A stretch of 15,292 nucleotides of DNA from an uncultured Chloroflexota bacterium (GTDB taxonomy: Bacteria; Chloroflexota; Anaerolineae; Anaerolineales; Villigracilaceae). This document shows positions 1 to 6,644 of the stretch, piece by piece. The notes below the pieces were generated by a model. That model saw only the letters and a list, made by a program, of their open reading frames with translations. It was not told the DNA's origin and did no database searches. The DNA is taken from assembly GCA_903837815.1 (NCBI GenBank), contig CAILWD010000401.1, positions 1-15,292 on the forward strand. The letters run 5' to 3'. The first letter of the stretch is position 1; each line of letters begins with the position of its first letter. The position numbers and the translations under genes were made by a program.

Positions 1-336
1 CAGGCGGATCTGCCCCGTGGTCTTGTTCAGTTCGCGGTTCTCCTGTACGAAGGTGTGGACGGGGTGACCGGGCGTGGTGTCGGGGGTTTCCTGCAAGTCG
101 AGGTGCTTTTTGAGGACGCGGGTGTGGGTGTCGCAAAGTTGCTGGATGCTCTCGGCGGGGATGCCCTCCTGCACAAGTTGGACTTCCATCAGAAAGACGT
201 CGCTGTAATCGGCTTCGTCGAGCATGGTTTCGAGCTGGTGTTTGACCTGTTCCTCCGCTACGCCGGAGTGGAGCTGGCGGATGAGGCTTTTCATGATTTC
301 GACGCGCTGTTGGCGGTTGTTGATAATTTCGCTCAT
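1..336 (-). CDS. DUF438 / hemerythrin-type protein, N-terminal part (truncated by window edge)
   Basis: I translated the minus strand from the ATG at 336; 112 codons stay open to base 1, so the C-terminus lies outside the window. Residues about 10-80 resemble the DUF438 helical domain (IMKSLIRQLHSG, VQLVQEGIPAESIQQLCDTH). They are followed by HPVHTFVQENREL, which looks like the first helix of a hemerythrin (HHE) domain. In this family DUF438 is usually followed by hemerythrin and often a PAS domain. Such proteins bind a di-iron centre and are thought to act in oxygen or nitric-oxide sensing, or in repair of damaged iron centres. The start is supported by an AAGGAAAA ribosome binding site just upstream. 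A Crp/Fnr-type operator lies 112 bp upstream. The family call is from remembered motifs, and the exact role is unknown. Confidence 0.82.
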   Translation of the reverse strand, partial: MSEIINNRQQRVEIMKSLIRQLHSGVAEEQVKHQLETMLDEADYSDVFLMEVQLVQEGIPAESIQQLCDTHTRVLKKHLDLQETPDTTPGHPVHTFVQENRELNKTTGQIRL

Positions 337-421
337 GGTTGGTTTTCCTTTCTCACTGTAATTCCGAGGTTCTTCGCCCCGTTGAGGATGACAAACGGCA
401 GCGCTATATAATTTTTATGAT

Positions 422-427
422 ATTTTA
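422..427 (-). promoter_or_regulatory. Putative -10 hexamer (TAAAAT) of the DUF438 gene
   Basis: Minus-strand TAAAAT lies at the spacing expected for activation from the operator at 448-463. No convincing -35 hexamer is present, which fits an activator-dependent promoter. This is inferred from spacing only. Confidence 0.45.
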
Positions 428-447
428 TCAAAAAATTATGTAATTTC

Positions 448-463
448 TGTGATTTATGTCACA
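448..463 (-). promoter_or_regulatory. Crp/Fnr-family operator upstream of the DUF438 gene
   Basis: The bases read TGTGA-N6-TCACA with perfect arms, the classical half-site arrangement of the Crp/Fnr superfamily (Crp, and Dnr/NnrR-like members with variants). Its centre (455.5) is 31 bp from the middle of the minus-strand hexamer TAAAAT (422-427). That matches a class II promoter with the activator centred near -41.5 and transcription starting near 415, leaving a leader of about 80 nt before the DUF438 start. Which member binds cannot be told from the site. A redox or NO-responsive regulator would suit a hemerythrin target. Confidence 0.65.
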
Positions 464-586
464 CTCTTGACAAAAACAGGTTGACAGAAAGCAAATAATT
501 CTTGAGAGAGTTTTTAAATCCCTAAAACCACCCGGACATGTCATTCTGAGCGCAGCGACATGGGCTGATGCGCCTCTCTCCATAAG

Positions 587-616
587 ATAAAAAACCGCCC
601 ATTATGCTGGGCGGTT
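587..616 (-). terminator. Intrinsic terminator of the RRM protein gene
   Basis: AACCGCCC (593-600) pairs perfectly with GGGCGGTT (609-616) around an 8-nt loop. On the minus strand it is followed by a run of six T (A at 589-594 on the plus strand, partly inside the stem). It lies 6 nt beyond the RRM gene stop codon. The plus-strand side also has a short T tract, so it may work in both directions. Confidence 0.75.
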
Positions 617-622
617 CTTGTT

Positions 623-973
623 TTAGTACTGTCTGCGGTTGGTGCCGGCTTTGTGCTTGCGGTTGTTGGAATAATTTCCGCCCCCGCCGCCGCCGCGATT
701 GCCGCCGCCGAAGTCGCGCCGTTCTTCGCGCGGGCGGGCGACGCTGACCGAGAGCGGGCGACCCTTGAGTTCCCGTCCGTTAAGGGTGGCAATGGCGTTC
801 TGCATGTCTGCCTGATTTTCCATTTCAACAAAGGCAAAGCCCTTGGACTGACCCGAGAACTTGTCCTTGATCAACGCCACCGACTTGAGCGCGCCTGCCT
901 GCATGAACAATTCGTGCAAATCCGCTTCGCTGACGTCATAGGACAGGTTTCCGACATAAAGTTTGTATTCCAT
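623..973 (-). CDS. RRM-domain RNA-binding protein with glycine/arginine-rich tail
   Basis: The product is 116 residues: a single RNA recognition motif with a short low-complexity tail. RNP2 is KLYVGNL near the N-terminus (about residues 4-10) and RNP1 is KGFAFVEM in the middle of the domain, both with the aromatic residues that stack on RNA bases. The tail is rich in Gly, Arg and Asn (GGGNRGGGGGGN), as in the cyanobacterial and chloroflexal cold-inducible Rbp proteins. I start at the ATG at 973 because AGGAG sits at the right distance and the RRM begins at once. An in-frame extension up to 1078 has no such support. These proteins are believed to be cytoplasmic RNA chaperones or translation modulators, often cold-induced. 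The RNA targets cannot be inferred. The gene is monocistronic. Confidence 0.9.
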   Translation of the reverse strand: MEYKLYVGNLSYDVSEADLHELFMQAGALKSVALIKDKFSGQSKGFAFVEMENQADMQNAIATLNGRELKGRPLSVSVARPREERRDFGGGNRGGGGGGNYSNNRKHKAGTNRRQY

Positions 974-1145
974 ATTTCTCCTGGAGTAAGCGCGCTGTGA
1001 ACACAACGCCGCCGCTAAAATCCGCTCGACGATGGAGGTCAAGACGGGTGGATAAGTCAGCATGATAGGTTTTTTCACATCCAGGCGTTGAGTGGGAAAG
1101 CGTCTTTTTGTTTGTAATCCGCCCTGCTACACATGCATCGAGATA

Positions 1146-1154
1146 ATTGTATCA
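1146..1154 (-). promoter_or_regulatory. Possible extended -10 promoter of the RRM gene
   Basis: On the minus strand the bases read TGATACAAT, a TGn-TACAAT extended -10 element. No good -35 is seen, as is usual for extended -10 promoters. Transcription would start near 1139, giving an untranslated leader of about 165 nt, unusually long for a gene this small. Inferred from sequence only. Confidence 0.35.
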
Positions 1155-1236
1155 TACCCACTGTCGAAGGCCTGTTTTGAGCCTGTCGGCGTATCTCCGC
1201 AAACCAAACACGGGTGGAGAGTTTATTCTCAAACGG

Positions 1237-1265
1237 TTGCCAAAGGCGGCTTTTAGGTTTATGCT
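1237..1265 (+). promoter_or_regulatory. Possible sigma70-type promoter of the histidine kinase
   Basis: TTGCCA (1237-1242) is separated by exactly 17 nt from TATGCT (1260-1265). The match to the consensus is 5/6 and 4/6. Transcription would start about 110 nt before the kinase start codon. This is the only pair I found with ideal spacing in the spacer, and such pairs occur by chance, so confidence is low. Confidence 0.3.
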
Positions 1266-1382
1266 TCTGGTAAATCCACGAACGAGAGTCCCCGGCCCGG
1301 AGAAAGTATCCGTTTTACAGCGATGGATCAATGCGCCAAAGGTCTCGGCAAGTTTAAATGCAGCACGGAGAAGAAGATCGCA

Positions 1383-3746
1383 ATGAATCATCTATCAGGT
1401 CTTTACAAAGGATCCCGTTCGAGTCAAACGGTGGTCATGCTGCTTGCCCTGGCGGCGCTGTACCTCGCAAGCAGGTACAGTTACCTTTTGTTTCATACCA
1501 CCGCCGAAGTGTTCAGCGTCGTTATTGGTTTTATTTTACTGGCGCTGGTATGGAATACGCGCCACTGGATGAACAACAATTATCTTTTCCTGCTGGGGGT
1601 CGGGCTGGCGTGTTCAGGGGGGATCGACCTGGTCCACACGCTGGCGTACAAAGGCATGAACATTTTTCCCGGTTATGACGCCAACCTGCCCACACAATTG
1701 TGGATCGCCGCGCGTTATCTCCAAAGCATTACTCTGTTGGCTGCCCCGCTTTCCCTGGGCGCGCAAATTGCCCCCGCGTCCCGTCCAAAGTGGGAAGTAT
1801 CGGTTTTTGCACTCTACCTATTGATCACTCTTTCCCTGCTGGTCGTTGTTTTTGCGGGATGGTTTCCGGTTTGTTATGTGGAAGGCAGGGGGCTGACTCC
1901 CTTCAAAATCATCAGCGAGTACGTCATCAACGGAATCCTGCTGGGATCAGCCGTATTGTTGTGGCAAAAGCGGGAGCATTTCGAAGACAACCTGGTGTGG
2001 ACGCTGATTGCGGCAATCGGGGCGACCATGCTTTCCGAGTTGATGTTTACCTTCTATGTGGGCGTGTATGATTTCTCCAACCTGCTTGGGCATATTTTCA
2101 AAATCATCGCCTACTACTTCATTTATCTGGCTATCATCCGTACCGGCTTGCAGCGTCCCTACGAACTGGTGTTCCGCGACCTGGATCACCAGAAACAGCG
2201 CTACCGCCTGCTGTTCGAGAACATGATCGAAGGCTTTTCGTTGAACGAGGTAATCACGGATAAAAATGGGCAGGCAATCGATGCCCGTATTCTGGCGGTG
2301 AATAATGCATACGAAAGTCACACCGGGCTAAAGCCGCAGGACGTGATCGGCAGGACCTTGTTGGAAGTCATGCCGCATATGGACACGAGCCAAATCGAGC
2401 CTTATATCAGAGTTGCCCTGACCGGAGAACCACTATCCTTTGAATACTATTCAACAACGCAAAAACGTCACTTCCACACCAGGGTCTTTTCTCCGCAAGC
2501 GGGCCAATTTGCGATGGTGCAGGAAGACATCACTGAACGCAAGAATGCCGAATTGATTCTGAATACGATTAACGCCGAGTTGGAACGGCGGGTACAGGAG
2601 CGTACTGCGGAAGTGCAGAATCTGTATTTGATCCAGACACGCCTGACCGAACGCCTGGAACTGGCAACCAGTTCCGCCCAAATGGGCATCTGGGATTGGG
2701 ATATCCAAAACGACCTTCTGGTCTGGGATGAACGCAATTACCATGTGTTTGGCATCAAAAAGGAGGATTTCAGTGGCGCGTATGAAGCATGGTTGAAAAG
2801 AGTACATCCAGACGACCGGGCCCTCGGCGATGAAAGCATACAGAAGGCGCTGCGGGGGGAAAAGGAGTACAACATCGAATTTCGCGCCATTTGGAAAGAC
2901 GGGTCTATCCGCTGGCTCAAAGGAAATGGACTGGTCATCTGCGATGAGCGCGCGCGGCCAATTCGCATGGTGGGAGTCAATTACGATATCACCGAGCGCA
3001 AACAGGCCGAGCAAAAACTGTCTGAAACCAACGCGGCTCTCGAAAAAGCCCTGCAAATCAAGAATGAATTTCTGTCTGCCATTTCCCACGAATTGCGCAC
3101 GCCGTTGACCGGCATCCTTGGAATGACCGAGACGCTGCAATTGCCGATGTATGGATCACTGACAGAAAGACAGGTCAAGGCGGTGGGAGTCATCGAGAAA
3201 AGCGGAGAGCGCCTGCTCGAACTGGTCGACGACATTCTCGAATACACCAACCTGCAAAATGAAGAATTCTCGCCAATCATCGGGGAGTGCTCGCTGGGTG
3301 ATGTCTGTCTATCTGCCTTGAAGACTGCGCAGACTCTATCTGCGCGGAAAAACCAAAAGACCTCCTTCCAAATGAATCCTGAAGAGATCATCCTTCAGAC
3401 CGATGCGCGGCAGGTGAAACAATTCCTGCTGCACCTGCTCAAAAACGCAAGCAAATTCACCTCCGAAGGCGGCGAGTTCGGAGTCAACGTGAACGGAAAC
3501 CGCGAAGATCATTGGGTGGCAATCACTGTTTGGGACAAGGGGATCGGCATCAAAGAGGAGGATTTTCCGAAACTTTTCACGCCATTTACCCAATTGGATG
3601 CCAGTCTGTCGCGTCAATACGAGGGCAGCGGACTGGGATTGGCGCTGGTCAAACAAATATCCGAACGGCTCGGCGGAAACGTCAGCGTGGCGAGCGTTTT
3701 CGGCGAAGGCAGTCGTTTCACTGTGACCTTACCGTGGAATGACTGA
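1383..3746 (+). CDS. MASE3-PAS-PAS sensor histidine kinase (orphan)
   Basis: The 787-residue membrane sensor kinase starts at ATG 1383, with GGAG 12 nt upstream; an in-frame ATG at 1323 gives a 20-residue polar extension and is less likely. Residues about 18-255 form a multi-helix integral membrane domain of the MASE3 type (FILLALVWNTRHWMNN, IDLVHTLAYKGM). A first PAS lies at about 270-385, then a coiled coil at 388-425 (ELERRVQERTAEVQNL). A second PAS with PAC (MGIWDWD ... YDITERKQAEQ) lies at 430-540. HisKA has the phospho-acceptor His at about 569 in SHELRTPLTG. The HATPase has an N box (LLKNASKF, about 685-692), G1 (DKGIGI) and G2 (GSGLGLAL). All catalytic boxes are intact, so it should autophosphorylate. 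No receiver or response-regulator gene is nearby, so the partner is encoded elsewhere. The ligand is unknown. Confidence 0.92.
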   Translation: MNHLSGLYKGSRSSQTVVMLLALAALYLASRYSYLLFHTTAEVFSVVIGFILLALVWNTRHWMNNNYLFLLGVGLACSGGIDLVHTLAYKGMNIFPGYDANLPTQLWIAARYLQSITLLAAPLSLGAQIAPASRPKWEVSVFALYLLITLSLLVVVFAGWFPVCYVEGRGLTPFKIISEYVINGILLGSAVLLWQKREHFEDNLVWTLIAAIGATMLSELMFTFYVGVYDFSNLLGHIFKIIAYYFIYLAIIRTGLQRPYELVFRDLDHQKQRYRLLFENMIEGFSLNEVITDKNGQAIDARILAVNNAYESHTGLKPQDVIGRTLLEVMPHMDTSQIEPYIRVALTGEPLSFEYYSTTQKRHFHTRVFSPQAGQFAMVQEDITERKNAELILNTINAELERRVQERTAEVQNLYLIQTRLTERLELATSSAQMGIWDWDIQNDLLVWDERNYHVFGIKKEDFSGAYEAWLKRVHPDDRALGDESIQKALRGEKEYNIEFRAIWKDGSIRWLKGNGLVICDERARPIRMVGVNYDITERKQAEQKLSETNAALEKALQIKNEFLSAISHELRTPLTGILGMTETLQLPMYGSLTERQVKAVGVIEKSGERLLELVDDILEYTNLQNEEFSPIIGECSLGDVCLSALKTAQTLSARKNQKTSFQMNPEEIILQTDARQVKQFLLHLLKNASKFTSEGGEFGVNVNGNREDHWVAITVWDKGIGIKEEDFPKLFTPFTQLDASLSRQYEGSGLGLALVKQISERLGGNVSVASVFGEGSRFTVTLPWND

Positions 3747-3761
3747 GTTACAACCTGGAAT

Positions 3762-3788
3762 AAAAGACTGTCCAAATTGGACAGTCTT
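3762..3788 (-). terminator. Hairpin between convergent histidine kinase and feoC genes; terminator of the feo operon
   Basis: AAGACTGTCCAA (3764-3775) and TTGGACAGTCTT (3777-3788) are perfect complements around base 3776; the inner pairs would open into a small loop. On the minus strand the stem runs into a short TTTTA tract just 6 nt after the feoC stop, so it best fits as the feo operon terminator. On the plus strand it lies 17 nt after the kinase stop but lacks a T tail, so it may only partly end that transcript. Confidence 0.65.
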
Positions 3789-3794
3789 GGCAGA

Positions 3795-4037
3795 TTAGGC
3801 AGGTGAAGCAACCACGTACCGCTTTCCGCGCGCTTTGAGCAGGTTGCAGTCCGATTGAAGTCCGCAGGCGTCGCAGTATTTTCCGTCGGGACCGATCTCG
3901 ACCAGTTTTCCTTTTTGTACCAGCAGGTCGATCATGGACATGACGGCGGAGGGCTGGGCTTTCATCTCGCGGCTGATTTCGGCAAGGCTCAAGCCGTTTT
4001 CTTTTTCTGCCAGTAAATTTACGAGTTGGTTTAGCAT
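3795..4037 (-). CDS. feoC: FeoC-like winged-helix protein of the ferrous iron transport operon
   Basis: The 80-residue product fits the FeoC-like family: a short winged-helix fold (LNQLVNLLAEKENGLSLAEISREM, then a recognition-helix region SAVMSMIDLLVQKGKLVEI). It ends in a cysteine cluster CDACGLQSDC (C-x2-C-x5-C), which in FeoC relatives can bind an iron-sulphur cluster. It is the last gene of the operon, 50 nt after the membrane FeoB part, as expected for feoC, which is proposed to sense iron or oxygen and protect FeoB from proteolysis. I choose the ATG at 4037. A GTG at 4049 is in frame. Neither has a visible Shine-Dalgarno sequence, and a strong hairpin sits just upstream. The family call rests on length, position and cysteines. 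Confidence 0.75.
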   Translation of the reverse strand: MLNQLVNLLAEKENGLSLAEISREMKAQPSAVMSMIDLLVQKGKLVEIGPDGKYCDACGLQSDCNLLKARGKRYVVASPA

Positions 4038-4050
4038 ATTTTTATGCACA

Positions 4051-4078
4051 GAGTCAAAAGTCGGGAGACTTTTGACTC
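4051..4078 (-). repeat. Perfect 12-bp inverted repeat between the FeoB membrane gene and feoC
   Basis: GAGTCAAAAGTC (4051-4062) and GACTTTTGACTC (4067-4078) are exact complements around the loop GGGA. On the minus-strand mRNA the hairpin lies 9 nt after the FeoB stop codon and ends 13 nt before the feoC ATG. It has no T tract, so it is not a standard terminator. It could stabilise the upstream message against 3' exonucleases or limit feoC translation. Confidence 0.8.
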
Positions 4079-4087
4079 CAAAGACAA

Positions 4088-5779
4088 TTACGCGAACCCA
4101 AGCAGGCTCCCAACTTGATAGACGAGGAAGGCAACGACCCACGCCACGGCGGTCTGGTAGACGGCGGAGGTCACAGCCCACGACGCGCCAAACTCATGCT
4201 TGATTGCGCCCAGCGTTGCGGCACAGGGGACATAGAGCAGGACAAAGACCAGCAGCGCAAGAGCGCTCAATGGCGTGAAGCGTTCGCGCAGGGCGATGCT
4301 CAGGGCGGTGTCTTCGCCTTCGGCTTCTTCGTCCATGAGGTTTACGCCGGGGAGGATGCTCAACAGGATTTTGCCCGAGTTGACAGCGGCTTCGGCAAAA
4401 CCCGTGCCGATGCCTGCGAGGTCTTCTCCGAAGGTGGTCGGCTCGACGGGTTCAGCCTCCGCGTCGCCGAGGTAGATCTGGCTCATGGTGCTGACGACGA
4501 TTTCCTTGGCAATGAACCCGGTTACCAACGCGCCGCCGGTCTCCCAGTTGCCAAAGCCAAGCGGGGAAAAAGCGGGCGCAATTGCGCTGCTTACTTTTCC
4601 AAAGTAGGAGTCGCGTTGTTCGGTCACGCCCCAGGGGAAGTTGAGCAGCAGCCACATCAACACCGAGGCGCCGAGGATGATGGTTCCAGCCTTGCGGACG
4701 AATCCGCTGGTGTTTTCCCACATGTGAATCAACACGCTCTTGAGCGCGGGCTGGCGATAGGGTGGAAGTTCCAAAACAAACGCAGACGAGACATCGGGCT
4801 TGAGAATGGTGCGGGTGAAGACCATGCCCGCCAGCATTGCCACAACAATGCCCAGCGCGTACATCGCCCAGATCACCGTCCCAGCCCTTGCGCCGAAGAA
4901 GGCAAGCCCGAAGACCACGTACACAGGCAGGCGCGCCGAGCAGGACATAAGCGGCACGAGCAATGCGGTCAGGATGCGGTCACGCTGACTGGCGATGGTG
5001 CGGGTGGCATACACCGCAGGGACGGCGCAGCCGAATCCCAAAATCATGGGGATGAAGGATTTTCCGTGCAAGCCGACCACGCGCATGAAGCGATCCATGA
5101 CAAAGGCGGCGCGGGACATGTAGCCAGAGTCTTCGAGCAGGGCAAGGAAGAAGTACAGGATGAGCAATCCCGGCACGAAGACCAGCACGCCGCCCACGCC
5201 TGCGACGATTCCGTCAATGACGAGGGAGTGCAGCCAGCCCGGAGCCTGAGTCAAACCCAAGAGGAAGGAGAACCAATTCGAGATGGGTCCGGTAATGACG
5301 GCGTCCGTCCAATCCAAAAATGGGGAGGAAACGTCGATCACGAGGCGGAAGACCAGGTACATGACGAGAAAGAAGATGGGCAGTCCCAGCCATTTGTGGG
5401 TGACGACGTTGTCGATGCGGTCGGTGAGGGTGATGCGATCTACGAGCGGGCGCTGGAGAGACTGGCGCACGACGCCGTTGATAAACCCGTAACGGTGGTC
5501 GGCGGTGATCAGATCCACGTCATCGCCAAGCATGGATTTGAGATGTTCCGCTCCCTGCCGCGCAAGCCCGATGATTTTTTTCCCGTTCTCCATTAATTCG
5601 ATACGGGGGAGAATGTCCGCGTCGGCCTCGAGTAGTTTGATCGCCAGCCAGCGGCGGGGGTAACGTCCGGGGTTGAAGTTATGCTGATCGAAGGCTTCGA
5701 GAAGTTTGGCAATCTCGCGTTCGAACTTGCTGCCGTAGTCAAGTCTAAAGAATTCGTTCGTTGTGGTTGTGATGGTCAT
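4088..5779 (-). CDS. feoB: FeoB membrane permease part (GDI domain plus transmembrane core, no G domain)
   Basis: The 563 residues correspond to the C-terminal three quarters of FeoB, the ferrous iron permease of the inner membrane. Residues about 15-125 are the helical GDI-like domain (RRWLAIKLLEADADI, DRIDNVVTHKWLGLPIFF). The first gate core follows with GFGCAVPA (Cys251) and PLMSCSARLPVY (Cys280), the conserved cysteine signatures of FeoB. The second gate has TGFIAKEIVVSTM (about 420-432) and LLYVPCAATLGAIK (about 514-527). Together with the separate GTPase part, the total is about 730 residues, close to a single-chain FeoB. The start is set by ATG 5779, with AGGA 10 nt upstream and an in-frame TAA just before it. 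The GTPase half ends 94 nt upstream in another frame, so this is a true gene split rather than a single frameshift. Confidence 0.93.
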   Translation of the reverse strand: MTITTTTNEFFRLDYGSKFEREIAKLLEAFDQHNFNPGRYPRRWLAIKLLEADADILPRIELMENGKKIIGLARQGAEHLKSMLGDDVDLITADHRYGFINGVVRQSLQRPLVDRITLTDRIDNVVTHKWLGLPIFFLVMYLVFRLVIDVSSPFLDWTDAVITGPISNWFSFLLGLTQAPGWLHSLVIDGIVAGVGGVLVFVPGLLILYFFLALLEDSGYMSRAAFVMDRFMRVVGLHGKSFIPMILGFGCAVPAVYATRTIASQRDRILTALLVPLMSCSARLPVYVVFGLAFFGARAGTVIWAMYALGIVVAMLAGMVFTRTILKPDVSSAFVLELPPYRQPALKSVLIHMWENTSGFVRKAGTIILGASVLMWLLLNFPWGVTEQRDSYFGKVSSAIAPAFSPLGFGNWETGGALVTGFIAKEIVVSTMSQIYLGDAEAEPVEPTTFGEDLAGIGTGFAEAAVNSGKILLSILPGVNLMDEEAEGEDTALSIALRERFTPLSALALLVFVLLYVPCAATLGAIKHEFGASWAVTSAVYQTAVAWVVAFLVYQVGSLLGFA

Positions 5780-5796
5780 TGATAAAAAATCCTGTT

Positions 5797-5863
5797 AACC
5801 ACGGAGGCACTGAGACGCCGAGGAAGCCAATAAAAAACTCTGTGCCTCTGTGCCTCGGTGGTT
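5797..5863. repeat. Dyad repeat in the gap between the two FeoB genes
   Basis: AACCACGGAGGCAC (5797-5810) and GTGCCTCGGTGGTT (5850-5863) are complementary in 13 of 14 positions. Next to the second arm is a partial direct duplication of CTGTGCCT. The pattern resembles the ACCACGGAGGCACAGAG-type intergenic repeat seen dispersed in many bacterial genomes; that resemblance is from memory and unverified. It fills most of the 94-nt gap between the GTPase and permease halves. Confidence 0.7.
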
Positions 5864-5873
5864 GGTCATGGTT

Positions 5874-6377
5874 CTAGTTCTTCCTTGCGGAGCGCACGGC
5901 TTTGGCGATCAGGTCGGGAATGCCCTTGCCCTGATTTGCGGTGGTTTGCACGATGGGGATATTCCCAAGCAGTTGGGAGAGACTGGAGACGTCGATCTTC
6001 GCGCCGTCCTTGTGCAGGTCGTCGGTCATGTTGAGCGCCAAAACGACGGGAACATCCAACTCCAGAATTTGCACGGTCAAGTACAGGTTACGCTCCAGGT
6101 TGGTCGCGTCCACCACGTTGATGACCACATCCGGGCGTTCTTCGATGATAAAGTCGCGGGCAATAATTTCTTCGGGAGAATATGCGGTCAGGCTGTAGGT
6201 TCCGGGCAAATCCACGATATTGATTTTCAACTTGCCGTGTTCGATCTCGCCTTCCTTCTTTTCGACGGTTTTACCGGGCCAGTTGCCCGTGTGCTGGCGG
6301 AGACCGGTCAGCGCGTTGAAGATGGTTGTTTTACCGGCGTTGGGGTTGCCCGCCAGCGCAATGGTCAGGTCAGCCAT
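5874..6377 (-). CDS. feoB: FeoB small GTPase domain as a stand-alone protein
   Basis: The 167-residue protein is only the G domain of FeoB. G1 is GNPNAGKT (10-17); the switch I region is GNWPGKTVEKKEG (31-43), very typical of FeoB; G3 is DLPGTYSL (56-63), G4 NMTD (116-119) and G5 TTANQGKG (about 145-152). It ends with a natural TAG just where the GDI helical domain would begin. It should bind and hydrolyse GTP and gate the separately encoded permease. The ATG at 6377 overlaps the end of feoA by 8 nt (ATGGCTGA), which implies coupled translation. All catalytic motifs are intact, so this is not a decayed fragment. It lacks membrane segments and would have to dock onto the GDI domain of its partner. 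Confidence 0.93.
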   Translation of the reverse strand: MADLTIALAGNPNAGKTTIFNALTGLRQHTGNWPGKTVEKKEGEIEHGKLKINIVDLPGTYSLTAYSPEEIIARDFIIEERPDVVINVVDATNLERNLYLTVQILELDVPVVLALNMTDDLHKDGAKIDVSSLSQLLGNIPIVQTTANQGKGIPDLIAKAVRSARKN

Positions 6378-6621
6378 GAATGCCTCCGAGCAAAGCCACT
6401 TCGATCTGGGCGGCTTCCTCTTTTCGCAGGGCAAGGTGATAGCCCTTGATGAGATATTCCACAGGGTCGCCGAGCGGCGCGTTTCGTTCGATCAAAATCG
6501 TCTCGCCGCGAATGATTCCCATCTCGGCAAAGCGGCGGCGCAGGGCAGCCTCGCCGTTGATGCTGACAATCGTCGCCCGTTGACCCGGGCGGAGTAAATG
6601 GAGTTGAGTGGATTCAGACAT
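6370..6621 (-). CDS. feoA: FeoA, SH3-like ferrous iron transport accessory protein
   Basis: The 83-residue cytoplasmic protein has the FeoA beta-barrel pattern: LLRPGQRATIVSINGEAALRRRFAEMGI, followed by RGETILIERNAPLGDPVEYLIKGYHLALRKEEAAQIEV. It is thought to bind FeoB and support its assembly or activity. The start at ATG 6621 has an excellent AAAGGAG site 8 nt upstream. It lies 23 nt behind the DtxR-type regulator and overlaps the FeoB G-domain gene by 8 nt, so the three genes are surely co-transcribed. The length is normal for FeoA and nothing appears to be missing. Confidence 0.93.
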   Translation of the reverse strand: MSESTQLHLLRPGQRATIVSINGEAALRRRFAEMGIIRGETILIERNAPLGDPVEYLIKGYHLALRKEEAAQIEVALLGGIHG

Positions 6622-6644
6622 TGGTGTTTCTCCTTTAAAGTTTG

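Larger units (their letters stand above)
974..1382. other. Intergenic region between the RRM gene and the histidine kinase
   Basis: This 409-bp divergent spacer holds the candidate promoters for both flanking genes and the long leader of the RRM gene. Short open frames cross it on both strands, but none has a ribosome binding site or recognisable motif. I looked for known riboswitch consensus blocks, including c-di-GMP-I, and found none that fit. Confidence 0.5.

Noticed and set aside
55..411. Plus-strand open frame at the left edge
   Set aside because: The opposite strand encodes a clear DUF438/hemerythrin start with a ribosome binding site, so the plus frame is its mirror image.
1180..1382. 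Possible c-di-GMP or other riboswitch before the histidine kinase
   Set aside because: Short blocks looked suggestive, but the conserved core elements and their order are missing.
4115..5596. Long plus-strand open frame of 493 codons inside the FeoB permease region
   Set aside because: The product is rich in His, Asp, Gln and Gly with no domain, and lies antisense to a fully recognisable FeoB. It is a shadow of that gene's codon bias.
5780..5873. Sequencing frameshift as the cause of the split FeoB
   Set aside because: The halves are separated by 94 nt of non-coding repeat, each has its own start signal, and stops occur on both sides; a single-base error cannot explain it.
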